NCBI GenBank assembly: GCA_016703945.1
Contig: JADJBC010000021.1
Coordinates: 1 to 64,000 of the forward strand
DNA: 64,000 bases
Source of the DNA: Candidatus Aalborgicola danicus
GTDB taxonomy: Bacteria; Pseudomonadota; Gammaproteobacteria; Burkholderiales; Burkholderiaceae_C
Direction of reading: 5' to 3'
Position 1 is the stretch's first letter. Each line of letters starts with the position of its first letter. The notes under the pieces were generated by a model that saw nothing but the letters and a program-made list of their open reading frames with translations, did no database searches and had not been told where the DNA came from. Position numbers and translations under genes: made by a program. Shown here piece by piece: positions 34,701 through 43,047 of the stretch.

Positions 34701-37271
34701 CTAAGGAGCGTCAGTCGATGGCATGCGCCAGTGCTCCAAGGCTTCTGCCGGACCCGGGCGCGCCAGAGAATAACCCTGAAAGTGCAGGCAACCGCGCTGC
34801 TCCAACGCAGCGCGCTGGGCGGCCGTCTCAACACCTTCCGCAATGACTTCGATTTCCAGGGCCTTACCCAAAGCGACGATGGTTGTGACGATGGCTTCGT
34901 CGTTCGGGTCTGTGAGCAAATCGCGCACAAAGGACTGATCAATCTTGAGCTGATCCAGAGGCAGCCGTTTCAGGTGACTCAGGCTAGAGTAGCCGGTGCC
35001 AAAGTCGTCCAATACAAACCGCACGCCGCGCTTCTTGAGTTGCACCATTTTGCTGATGACGGCTTCCACATCATCGACAAGCTGGCTTTCGGTCAGCTCC
35101 AGTTTGAGTCGATCCGGCGGTGCATGGGTTTCGTCCAGCACGGCCAGCACGTCGCCGACAAACCCTGGGTGCTTGAATTGGCGTGCACTGACATTGACTG
35201 CCAAATGCAGGTGGGCCATGTTGGGTTGCGCAGCCCAACGCACCAATTGCAGGCAGGCGGTTCGCAAAATCCAGCGACCCAAGGGCACGATCAGCCCACA
35301 GGCCTCGGCTGCTCCGATGAACTCCCCGGGCTCAACCAGTCCGCGTTGCGGATGCTGCCAGCGCACCAGGGCCTCGGCACCCAACATCTTGCCGTGGTTG
35401 TCGGCCTGGGGCTGGTAATACAGTAAAAACTCCTGGCGGACCAGTGCTTCACGCAGGTCGGCCTCCAGTGCTACGCGTGCAGACATGCGGGCCTGCATGT
35501 CGGGGTTGAAAAAGCGCAGTGTGTTGCGGCCGTCGGCCTTGGCCTGGTACATGGCCAGGTCGCCCCGTTTGAACAGCTCTTCCTGGGTGCTGTGAGGGTC
35601 CGAAAACATAGCAATGCCCACACTCACAGTGCTCTGGTAATGTTGCCCCGCAAGCATATAGGGCTCGGCCAGCGTCGAGACTATTTTCCCCGCCACCGCA
35701 TCGGCCTGGCGTGCCGCGTCGTTGGCATCGGTGCTCAGATCCTGCAACATCACGACGAACTCGTCACCACCCAGCCGGGCCAAGGTGTCCTGGTCACGGG
35801 TGCACTGTTTCAATCGCTTGGTGACCTGTTGCAACAACAGGTCACCAACGTCATGGCCCAGCGTGTCATTCAGTGTTTTGAAGTGGTCCAGATCGATGAA
35901 CAGCAATGCGCCGTCGTGGGCCGTGCGGTCGCGCGCCGCAAGGATCTGTTGCATGCGGTCCATCAACAGACGGCGATTGGGCAGCCCGGTCAATGCGTCA
36001 TAAAACGCCAATTGGTGGATCGCCTCCCGGCTCCTTTTTAGCTCGGTGATGTCGGTTGAGATTCCGCACAACGCATAGATACTCCCATCCGGACGTCGCA
36101 GGGGCAGCTTGACCGACAGGTAGGTGTGTGTATGTTTGCCGTCCGCCGTGGTGATTGTTTCCTCGTCGGCCACCCGCTCGCCGTGTTCCAGCACCCGCCG
36201 GTCGTTGCGCTGCAACTGCTCGGCAGTCGCGGCGTTAAACAGGTCGGTGTCTGCCAGTCCCACGAGCGGCCTCCCCACGGACGCGCTGAAAATGCTATTC
36301 GTATATTGGTAGCGAAGTTGGGGATCTTTAATGTAAATGTACGACTCCACACTGTTAAGTATGGTGCTCAGCTTGTCTTCACTCTGCAGCAAATGCCGGG
36401 TTTTTTCACGGACCTGGCGCCGCAACAAGCTTACAAAAACGATGGCCAACAGCAGCAGGGTTCCCAGTGCGAACAGTATCCACCAGAAGGCGCGGGGCAC
36501 CAGAGTGCGCGGCGGCTCGCCGCCCCAGCGTTTCAATACATCAAAATAAACGGAATTCGGATCGTCTCGCCACACATTGAGGTGCTGATCCAGGGCTGCC
36601 AACAGGTCGGCATTGCGGCCTTTGCCCGTTGCATAAAACAGGCGGCTGGGCTGGAACATGATGGGGGTCTCCACCAGCATGTAGCGCGGAGCCTGAAGGC
36701 TGCCGAACTGGTGGTTGGAGACCACCACATCGGCTTCGCCAGCAGACACTTTGGTGAATCCTTCGGCCAGACTGTTGACCGGCACCCAGATCGGCTGGAC
36801 ACCAAAACTGCTGAGCAAGCCGGAAAAATAGTCCTGTTGAACCGAGCCCTGCAGAATGGCGACACGGCGGTTTTGCAGATCCAGCATGGACTGGATCGAT
36901 AAACCCGTGCGTTGGTACACCTGTGACCAGCTATTGATGGCCGGGGTTTGGTGGAAGCTGAAAATTTGTGCCCTTGCCTCACTGTGGGCAACGTCGGTCA
37001 TCAGGTCGATTTGCCCTGCGCGTGTCGCATCCAGGCAGGCCTGCCATTCGCAGACCACCGGTACCAGTGTCCAATCCTCTTTTGCGGCAATTTCGCGTAA
37101 CAGATCACCAAAGATGCCCGAGGGCTGGCCGTCGGCACCCAACATCACCTTGGGGGCGTTTGCGTAGACCCCCACCTTGACTTCACGGGCATGCAGGGTG
37201 TTGACGAACGATAACCAGCCTAGCAGAAGTATGCAGAAAAGTTGGCAGACGCTCGGTTTGGAGGCTCGCAT
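34701..37271 (-). CDS. Substrate-binding-domain sensor with PAS, GGDEF and EAL domains
   Basis: 856 residues. Signal peptide (1-28), a periplasmic SBP_bac_3 solute-binding domain (about 30-245, VKVGVYANAPKVMLGADGQPSG... shown as KVGVYANAPKVML and QIDLMTDVAHSEAR), one membrane helix (about 262-285), a PAS domain with its C-cap (ALCGISTDITELK), a GGDEF domain with intact GGDEF and inhibitory-site-like RxxD not obvious, and an EAL domain with EALVRW and DFGTGYSSL. Both catalytic motifs look intact, so it could make or break cyclic-di-GMP according to ligand. The binding domain resembles those for amino acids. A Cys-rich end GCLHFQGYSLARP closes the EAL domain. Confidence 0.91.
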   Translation of the reverse strand: MRASKPSVCQLFCILLLGWLSFVNTLHAREVKVGVYANAPKVMLGADGQPSGIFGDLLREIAAKEDWTLVPVVCEWQACLDATRAGQIDLMTDVAHSEARAQIFSFHQTPAINSWSQVYQRTGLSIQSMLDLQNRRVAILQGSVQQDYFSGLLSSFGVQPIWVPVNSLAEGFTKVSAGEADVVVSNHQFGSLQAPRYMLVETPIMFQPSRLFYATGKGRNADLLAALDQHLNVWRDDPNSVYFDVLKRWGGEPPRTLVPRAFWWILFALGTLLLLAIVFVSLLRRQVREKTRHLLQSEDKLSTILNSVESYIYIKDPQLRYQYTNSIFSASVGRPLVGLADTDLFNAATAEQLQRNDRRVLEHGERVADEETITTADGKHTHTYLSVKLPLRRPDGSIYALCGISTDITELKRSREAIHQLAFYDALTGLPNRRLLMDRMQQILAARDRTAHDGALLFIDLDHFKTLNDTLGHDVGDLLLQQVTKRLKQCTRDQDTLARLGGDEFVVMLQDLSTDANDAARQADAVAGKIVSTLAEPYMLAGQHYQSTVSVGIAMFSDPHSTQEELFKRGDLAMYQAKADGRNTLRFFNPDMQARMSARVALEADLREALVRQEFLLYYQPQADNHGKMLGAEALVRWQHPQRGLVEPGEFIGAAEACGLIVPLGRWILRTACLQLVRWAAQPNMAHLHLAVNVSARQFKHPGFVGDVLAVLDETHAPPDRLKLELTESQLVDDVEAVISKMVQLKKRGVRFVLDDFGTGYSSLSHLKRLPLDQLKIDQSFVRDLLTDPNDEAIVTTIVALGKALEIEVIAEGVETAAQRAALEQRGCLHFQGYSLARPGPAEALEHWRMPSTDAP

Positions 37272-37394
37272 GGTGGGGCCATTATGGCGCTCCGAATACC
37301 GTGCGGTAGCGGCAACTTAGCAAGCACTTGGAAACGATGGGGTGCGCGCTCAGTACAATCGCCCAAGCCCAATGCGAGCAAGTTTCGTGCCTTT

Positions 37395-38027
37395 ATGAAA
37401 AACATTCCCCTGTCATTCGTTATGCTGCTCACCCTTGGGGTGTTGGTGTTCCCCGCACGCGCTGAAAAGGCGGATCGCAGCAAAGAGATGAATATCGAAG
37501 CCGACGCCATGCGTTATGACGACGTGAAGCAGCTGAATATTTTTTCCGGCAATGTGGTGCTGACCAAAGGCAGCATCGTCATGCGGGCTGCCAGGATTGA
37601 GGTACGACAGGATCCGGACGGATACCAATTCGGCACCATTACGGGGACGGCCGAGAAACGGGCGTTTTTCCGGCAAAAGCGCGAAGGCCAGGATGAATAC
37701 ATCGAAGGCGAAAGTGAGCTGATCGAATACGACGGCCGGGCTGATACCGTCAAGTTCAGCCGCAAGGCCCTGCTGCGGCGCTTGCGCGGCGCCACTTTGG
37801 CCGACGAAATCACAGGCGCAGTCATTGTTTATGAAAACCTGACCGAAACCTTCAGCGTCGATGGCAATGCCACCAAAGGCAGCTCGACCGCCCAGGGCGG
37901 GCGGGTGCGTGCCATGCTGACACCCAAACCCGAGACTGCGTCTGCATCTGCGCCACAAAGCAAAACATCTGCGCAGCCGGCGCCGGCCTTGCGCGCCACC
38001 AGCACACTGGGGAGCGTCCCCAAGTGA
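37395..38027 (+). CDS. lptA: Lipopolysaccharide export protein LptA
   Basis: 210 residues with a signal peptide (IPLSFVMLLTLGVLVFPARA) and an OstA-like beta-jellyroll domain (about 30-165; MNIEADAMRYDDVKQLNIFSG and GNVVLTKGS) that forms part of the periplasmic bridge carrying LPS to the outer membrane. The C-terminal 40 residues are Ala/Pro/Ser-rich. The start at 37395 gives the signal peptide. The stop overlaps the lptB start as GTGA, indicating translational coupling. lptC is not visible upstream; a cyclic-di-GMP gene lies there instead, on the other strand. Confidence 0.91.
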   Translation: MKNIPLSFVMLLTLGVLVFPARAEKADRSKEMNIEADAMRYDDVKQLNIFSGNVVLTKGSIVMRAARIEVRQDPDGYQFGTITGTAEKRAFFRQKREGQDEYIEGESELIEYDGRADTVKFSRKALLRRLRGATLADEITGAVIVYENLTETFSVDGNATKGSSTAQGGRVRAMLTPKPETASASAPQSKTSAQPAPALRATSTLGSVPK

Positions 38028-38800
38028 CAGGTCTTGTGCACACAGAGCCCGATTCTGCAATCGGGCGGCTTCAGGTCAGTCATATCCAGAAAGCCTATGG
38101 CAAGCGCCAGGTGGTCAAGGATGTGTCGCTGACGGTGCGTACCGGTGAGGTGGTGGGCTTGTTGGGCCCCAACGGCGCCGGCAAGACCACGTCGTTCTAC
38201 ATCATCGTGGGCCTGCTGCGCGCTAGCGCGGGAGACATCACGATTGACGGCCAGTCCATCGAACACATGCCCATTCACCGACGCGCGCGCCTGGGGCTGG
38301 GTTATCTGCCGCAAGAGGCGTCGATTTTCCGCAAGCTCAATGTGGAAGACAACGTGCGCGCCGTGCTGGAGTTGCAGCATGACGAGGCGGGTAAGCCGCT
38401 CAAAAGTGCCGAAATTGAGCGGCGGTTGACGGCTTTGTTACAAGACCTGCGGGTTGAACACCTGCGGGAGTCTCCCGCCCTGGCTTTGTCGGGTGGCGAG
38501 CGGCGCCGGGTGGAGATTGCCCGCGCTTTAGCCACCCGGCCGCGGTTCATTTTGCTGGACGAACCCTTTGCCGGCATCGACCCGATTGCTGTGATCGAGA
38601 TCCAGCGCATCATCAACTTCCTGAAGTCCCGCGACATTGGTGTGCTGATTACCGACCACAATGTGCGTGAAACGCTGGGCATTTGTGACCACGCCTACAT
38701 CATCAGTGATGGCATCGTGCTGGCCGAAGGCACCCCCGCCGAGATCGTGGCCAACGCCGACGTGCGCCGCGTGTACCTCGGCGAACACTTCAAAATGTAG
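38024..38800 (+). CDS. lptB: LPS export ABC transporter ATPase LptB
   Basis: 258 residues with GTG start. Walker A GPNGAGKTT, signature LSGGERRRVEIARAL, Walker B ILLDEPFAGIDP and the switch His in ITDHNVRE are all intact. It powers LPS extraction with LptFG. The N-terminus is about 15 residues longer than in E. coli. The order lptA-lptB-rpoN is the conserved proteobacterial arrangement. Confidence 0.96.
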   Translation: MTGLVHTEPDSAIGRLQVSHIQKAYGKRQVVKDVSLTVRTGEVVGLLGPNGAGKTTSFYIIVGLLRASAGDITIDGQSIEHMPIHRRARLGLGYLPQEASIFRKLNVEDNVRAVLELQHDEAGKPLKSAEIERRLTALLQDLRVEHLRESPALALSGGERRRVEIARALATRPRFILLDEPFAGIDPIAVIEIQRIINFLKSRDIGVLITDHNVRETLGICDHAYIISDGIVLAEGTPAEIVANADVRRVYLGEHFKM

Positions 38801-38808
38801 TGATGTTG

Positions 38809-38895
38809 CCCCCACGTTTGTCACTACGTGTACTGCACTGCCCCCCAGGGGGGCTAAGTCCGCTTGGGGCCGCCCGGCGCGGACTTGCCCCCACG
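38809..38895. repeat. Dispersed repeat family B, intergenic copy between lptB and rpoN
   Basis: Begins CCCCACGTTTGTCACTACGT, continues GTACTGCACTGCCCCCCAGG and GGGGCTAAGTCCGCTTGGGG. A second copy, about 80 bases with only scattered differences, is found in frame inside the epimerase gene at 45061-45140. The CCCCCC..GGGGGG core forms a hairpin. Confidence 0.75.
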
Positions 38896-38948
38896 CATGG
38901 GCGCAAACGGCAAATTGCCGCTCCCTCTGACTACAGGCCTGCTTTGAC

Positions 38949-40559
38949 ATGAAACAAGGCCTTTCTCTACGTGTCTCGCAGCATCTGGCGCTCACGCCCC
39001 AGCTGCAGCAGTCCATCCGCCTGTTACAACTCTCCACGCTGGAACTCAGCCAGGAAGTGGACCAGATGCTGGACGAAAACCCCTTTTTGGAATTGACCCA
39101 GGACGAGGCCGTGCGCGAGGAATTTGGTCTGGCCCAGGCCGATACACCGGTCAGTGCGGGTGAGCGTGAGGTTGAAGTTGCTCCTAATTCAATAGCTGAT
39201 TACGCAGATTCCACGGGGGCTAACGCCACAAAAGACGAAGATAATACGCCGCTGGGCGGCAATGATGACGAGCCCAACTGGGACGGTGATGGCACCACCG
39301 AGATGGTGCCCGACGACGGCGAATGGGGCACGGACGCCAAGGCCCGCACCAACAACCTGGGGGACAGCGAAGACACCGACGCCACCGAGCTGGCCCGCAC
39401 GCAGGAGTCGCTGCAATCCCATCTGCACCGTCAGGCCCTGAGCCTGCGTTTGAGCGAGACCGACGCCAGCGCGCTGCGCTTTTTGATCGAGTCGCTGAAC
39501 GACGACGGTTACCTGGAAGACCCGCTGCCCGACCTGGCCCGTAGTCTGGCCGGTGAAGACGAAGAGCAGGTCGAAGACCTGGTGCACCACTTCACGGTGG
39601 CCTTGGGGCTGCTGCACAGCCTGGAGCCCGCGGGTGTGGGCGCGCGCGACCTGGGTGAGTGCCTTCGCCTGCAATTGCGCGCCCAGCTGGACGACGCGCT
39701 GGACCCGCCCGTGCCCGAATACGCCAGCCTGCTGGCGCTGGCGCTGCGCATTTGCGGCCAGCCCATGGACTTGCTGGCACGCCGCGATATTAAAAATCTG
39801 GTGCAGCGTTGTGGCGGCACCGACGCACAAACCCGTGAGGCCATCACGCTGATTGCACGCCTGGAGCCCAAGCCGGGTCGCCGTTTTATCGATGTGGAGC
39901 GCAATATTGTCGTGCCCGATGTGCTGGTGGTACCGGTGGGAAAGGCCCGTGCCGGCATCAACCCCCAGTTCCGCGTCATGCTCAATCCCGAGGTCATGCC
40001 CAAGCTGCGCGTGCACGACATTTACGCCAATGTGCTGCGCAACCACCGCGGGGGCGGCAAAGACAGCGCCAGTTACGCCGGCCTGCAGCAGCGTCTGCAA
40101 GAGGCCCGCTGGTTCATCAAGAACATCCAGCAGCGGTTTGACACCATCCTGCGCGTCAGCACGGCGATTGTGGAGCGGCAAAAAGGCTTCTTCTCGCACG
40201 GCGAGCTGGCCATGCGCCCCCTGGTGCTGCGCGAAATTGCCGACGAGCTGGGCCTGCACGAGTCCACCATCAGCCGCGTCACCACCGCCAAATACATGGC
40301 CACACCGTTCGGCACCTTTGAGCTGAAGTACTTCTTTGGCTCGGGCCTGGGTACCGAGTCCGGCGGCAATGCGTCCAGCACGGCGGTGCGTGCACTGATC
40401 AAACAATTCATCAGCGCCGAGAGCGACAAAAAGCCTTTGAGCGACAACCAGATTTCCGAAATGCTGAAAGAGCAGGGCATCGAATGCGCCCGCCGCACCG
40501 TGGCCAAATACCGCGAGGGGCTGAAGATTGCGCCCGCGTCGTTGAGGAAGGCTCTATGA
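38949..40559 (+). CDS. rpoN: RNA polymerase sigma-54 factor
   Basis: 536 residues. Region I is Gln-rich at the N-terminus (MKQGLSLRVSQHLALTPQLQ, LQQSIRLLQLSTLEL), followed by an acidic region II (about 55-150), the core-binding domain and the C-terminal RpoN box ARRTVAKYREGLKI. It directs transcription of nitrogen, motility and carbon genes with enhancer-binding ATPases. A family A repeat lies in frame within the acidic region II (39187-39226), where length is tolerant. Confidence 0.97.
   Translation: MKQGLSLRVSQHLALTPQLQQSIRLLQLSTLELSQEVDQMLDENPFLELTQDEAVREEFGLAQADTPVSAGEREVEVAPNSIADYADSTGANATKDEDNTPLGGNDDEPNWDGDGTTEMVPDDGEWGTDAKARTNNLGDSEDTDATELARTQESLQSHLHRQALSLRLSETDASALRFLIESLNDDGYLEDPLPDLARSLAGEDEEQVEDLVHHFTVALGLLHSLEPAGVGARDLGECLRLQLRAQLDDALDPPVPEYASLLALALRICGQPMDLLARRDIKNLVQRCGGTDAQTREAITLIARLEPKPGRRFIDVERNIVVPDVLVVPVGKARAGINPQFRVMLNPEVMPKLRVHDIYANVLRNHRGGGKDSASYAGLQQRLQEARWFIKNIQQRFDTILRVSTAIVERQKGFFSHGELAMRPLVLREIADELGLHESTISRVTTAKYMATPFGTFELKYFFGSGLGTESGGNASSTAVRALIKQFISAESDKKPLSDNQISEMLKEQGIECARRTVAKYREGLKIAPASLRKAL
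39187..39226. repeat. Dispersed repeat family A, in-frame copy inside rpoN
   Basis: TCAATAGCTGATTACGCAGA followed by TTCCACGGGGGCTAACGCC aligns with the thiL copy (ATAGCTGCTTACGCATATTC, CACGAGGGCGGGAGGC). It encodes SIADYADSTGANA in the variable acidic region. Confidence 0.6.
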
Positions 40560-40563
40560 GAGC

Positions 40564-40611
40564 TTGCGGGACAGACCGAAGCGCAGCGGAGCTCTGTCGC
40601 CAACTGATCAG
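40564..40611 (+). repeat. Dispersed hairpin repeat family C, copy 3
   Basis: GCGGGACAGA...GCTCTGTCGCC followed by CAACTGATCAG, ending ten bases before the rlmL start. The loop is longer than in copies 1 and 2. Confidence 0.7.
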
Positions 40612-40620
40612 GTTCCATCT

Positions 40621-41922
40621 ATGAATTCACTCCAAATTTTCCTCCCCTGCGCCGCTGGCGTAGAAGACCTGTTGGCCCATGAGGTGCACGACCTGACCGG
40701 CCTGAAGGGCGAAGACCTGCTGACGCGCCGCGGCGGTGTCATGGCGCGGGCTTCGTGGCGCGACGCCATGCGCCTGAACCTGCACTGCCGCCTGGCGCAA
40801 CGTGTGCTGGTGCAGTTGTCGTACACCGACTACCGCAGCGAACAGGACCTGTACCGCGCAGCAAGCGACGTGGCGTGGGAGATCTGGTTTACGCCCAAAC
40901 AATCGATCAAGGTTGAGGTGACGGCCCAGCACAGCCCGCTCACCAGCCTGAACTTTGCCGGGCTCAAGATCAAGGACGCGGTCTGCGACCGCTTCCGCGA
41001 CAAAGCCCACGGCGTGCGCCCCGACGTCAACACCCAGTGGCCCGACGTGCGCATCTACGCCCACCTGACCACCGACACCTGCTCGCTGTACATCGACACC
41101 TCGGGTGAGCCGCTGTTCAAGCGCGGCTGGCGCGAAGACAAGGGCGAGGCGCCGCTGAAGGAAACCCTGGCCGCCGCCATGATTGCCGCCAGCGGTTGGG
41201 CTGACGGCGACGACGAGCTGTTGCCACTGTACGACCCCTGCTGCGGCAGCGGCACTATTGCCATCGAGGCCGCGCAGATCGCCTGCAATATCGCGCCAGG
41301 CAGCCTGCGCCGCTTTGCATTCGAAAAATACATCCCATTCCAGCAACACGTCTGGGACGGCATCAAAACTGACGCCGCCGCCGCCGTGGTCAAGCCCGAA
41401 CCCGGCCAACAGCCTTTGATTTTTGGGAGCGATGTGGCTCACCGCATGGTCGACTTTGCGCAGCGCAATGCCGAACGCGCCGGGGTCGCAGATGTCATTG
41501 AATTCCGCGGTGGTGACGCGCTACAGCGTATGCCGCCCACCGATGTACCGGGCGTATTGTTGCTGAATCCGCCTTATGGCGACCGTATTGAGGTGGCCGG
41601 TGTCAGCGGTGCGGGTGCCCGGCGTTCCGGTGCATCCAACCGCGGCGAACGCAATGACGCGTCGCTGCCGGACTACGAAGCGCAGAGCGGTGCCCGCGAA
41701 CAGGCAGTGACCGAAGACGGCGGCGAATTCTTCAGCCAGCTCGCCACCCACTGGAAGAAAAACTACAGCGGCTGGACCGGCTGGATTCTGACACCCGACC
41801 TCAAGCTGCCCAGCAAAATGCGCCTCAAAGAATCCCGCCGGGTGCCGATGTGGAACGGGCCGATCGAATGCCGCATGTTTCGCTTCGACATGATCAAGGG
41901 CACGGCCCGAGACAAGAAGTAA
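40621..41922 (+). CDS. rlmL: 23S rRNA guanine-N2 methyltransferase, RlmL type
   Basis: 433 residues starting MNSLQIFLPCAAGVEDLLAHE. N-terminal ferredoxin-like and THUMP domains (about 5-165) bind RNA. The Rossmann methyltransferase domain has the SAM motif YDPCCGSGTIAIEAAQ near residue 204 and the catalytic NPPYGDRI near 317. It lacks the C-terminal RlmK domain fused to it in E. coli, as is usual in betaproteobacteria. Expected to make m2G2445 in 23S rRNA. Confidence 0.88.
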   Translation: MNSLQIFLPCAAGVEDLLAHEVHDLTGLKGEDLLTRRGGVMARASWRDAMRLNLHCRLAQRVLVQLSYTDYRSEQDLYRAASDVAWEIWFTPKQSIKVEVTAQHSPLTSLNFAGLKIKDAVCDRFRDKAHGVRPDVNTQWPDVRIYAHLTTDTCSLYIDTSGEPLFKRGWREDKGEAPLKETLAAAMIAASGWADGDDELLPLYDPCCGSGTIAIEAAQIACNIAPGSLRRFAFEKYIPFQQHVWDGIKTDAAAAVVKPEPGQQPLIFGSDVAHRMVDFAQRNAERAGVADVIEFRGGDALQRMPPTDVPGVLLLNPPYGDRIEVAGVSGAGARRSGASNRGERNDASLPDYEAQSGAREQAVTEDGGEFFSQLATHWKKNYSGWTGWILTPDLKLPSKMRLKESRRVPMWNGPIECRMFRFDMIKGTARDKK

Positions 41923-41940
41923 TTGGGTGGAGAACCGGAA

Positions 41941-42000
41941 GAAGAATAGGGGTCGGATCACTGGCCGCGCAGCGGACATGTGCTCTGACCCCCATTCTTC
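41941..42000. repeat. Sixty-base imperfect palindrome after rlmL
   Basis: The left arm GAAGAATAGGGGTCGGATCA (41941-41960) pairs with the right arm TGCTCTGACCCCCATTCTTC (41981-42000) at 17 of 20 positions. A further half-site (GGAATCTGACCCCCATTT) follows at 42024-42041 and reaches into the start of the PIN gene. It may act as a two-way terminator or be a REP-like mobile repeat. Confidence 0.7.
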
Positions 42001-42022
42001 ATAGCACTCGGAGCGCGAGAAA

Positions 42023-42448
42023 TTGGAATCTGACCCCCATTTAGTCGTCCTGGACACCAATATCGTCCTCGACACTTTCATCTTTAACGATCCCGGCGCA
42101 AAGCCTCTGCTGGAAGCCCTGCAATCCGGCACCCTTCGCTGGATCGCCACCTCTCCCATGCGTGACGAGCTGGCTCGTGTGCTGGCCTATCCCAAAATCG
42201 TCAAGCGGCTGGCCTTTTACCAATTGGATGCCGCGGTGGTGCTGGCGCAGTTCGATACGCTGGCCAAGCTCGTGGACGTAGCCCCCAAGGCCACGGCCAC
42301 CTGCAAAGACCCCGATGACCAGAAATTCATAGACCTGGCAGTGGCCCACCAGGCCCTGGTGCTGAGCAAGGACAACGCGGTGCTCTGCATGAAAAAAAGG
42401 CTTTTTGTTCTCCAAGTCCATGTGGCTTCTGCTGTTGGGGAGCAATAG
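42023..42448 (+). CDS. Lone PIN-domain protein (putative toxin component)
   Basis: About 141 residues if started at the TTG at 42023. The PIN domain proper begins VVLDTNIVLDTFIF and shows conserved acids in LDTNIVLD, RDELARVL, DPDDQKFIDLA and SKDNAVL. Families of this type (COG1569-like) are annotated as toxin components of toxin-antitoxin systems. No antitoxin gene is visible on either side. The first codons (ESDPHL) come from the flanking GGTCAGATTCC-type repeat, so the original start may have been lost or replaced. Start uncertain. Confidence 0.74.
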   Translation: MESDPHLVVLDTNIVLDTFIFNDPGAKPLLEALQSGTLRWIATSPMRDELARVLAYPKIVKRLAFYQLDAAVVLAQFDTLAKLVDVAPKATATCKDPDDQKFIDLAVAHQALVLSKDNAVLCMKKRLFVLQVHVASAVGEQ

Positions 42449-42522
42449 CAGACGACGGGCAGGTCTATCTTTGAAGTGATAAGCTAATCAGCCCTTTGAA
42501 TCACTTTGCTCAGGAATCCCCC

Positions 42523-42972
42523 ATGACCGTGCTTGTTCGTTTGTTGTATGCCAGTAAAGTCGCTCCCAATTTTGGTCCCATGGACATGCGGGACATTCTT
42601 GAAAGTTCGCGTCGCAACAATGTGGATCAGGGTATCACCGGCCTCCTGATCATGGCGGATGGCTACTTTTTCCAGGCGCTCGAAGGTGATCGCAAGGTGG
42701 TCAATTCCACCTACATCAAAATCCTGAAAGATGCCCGACACGCGGCCTCCATCATTTTGAGCAACCAGGAGATCGAAAAACGGCAATTTTCTGGCTGGTC
42801 CATGGGTTACGTGCTCAGCAGCGAGAAGAACCGCCCCTTGTTTATGTCCTACTCCGCTGGAAAATATTTTGAACCCTTCTCCATGCGCTGTGCGGCGGCG
42901 GAGTCGCTACTGGCCGAAATCGGAGGTTATGCACGCCAGCTCGGTGGGACCGAAAGCGCTACTGGCACGTAA
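42523..42972 (+). CDS. BLUF-domain blue-light photoreceptor
   Basis: 149 residues that are essentially a lone BLUF domain plus a short helical tail. Key flavin-pocket residues are present: Tyr9 in RLLYASK, Asn32/33 in RRNNVDQGITG, Gln51 in GYFFQALEGD and Trp92 in FSGWSMGY. Blue light rearranges the hydrogen bonds of Tyr and Gln around FAD. No output domain is attached, so it must act through a partner; a GGDEF/EAL protein is a common one, but this is inference. Confidence 0.94.
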   Translation: MTVLVRLLYASKVAPNFGPMDMRDILESSRRNNVDQGITGLLIMADGYFFQALEGDRKVVNSTYIKILKDARHAASIILSNQEIEKRQFSGWSMGYVLSSEKNRPLFMSYSAGKYFEPFSMRCAAAESLLAEIGGYARQLGGTESATGT

Positions 42973-43047
42973 GCGAGCCGGGCAGTTTGCCTGGACTCTG
43001 TGATTGCACAGGCAAAATGGTGTTTCCCTTGAACACCGAACCCCAAG

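Noticed and set aside
39189..40406. Open frame of 405 codons on the minus strand
   Set aside because: Antisense shadow of rpoN.
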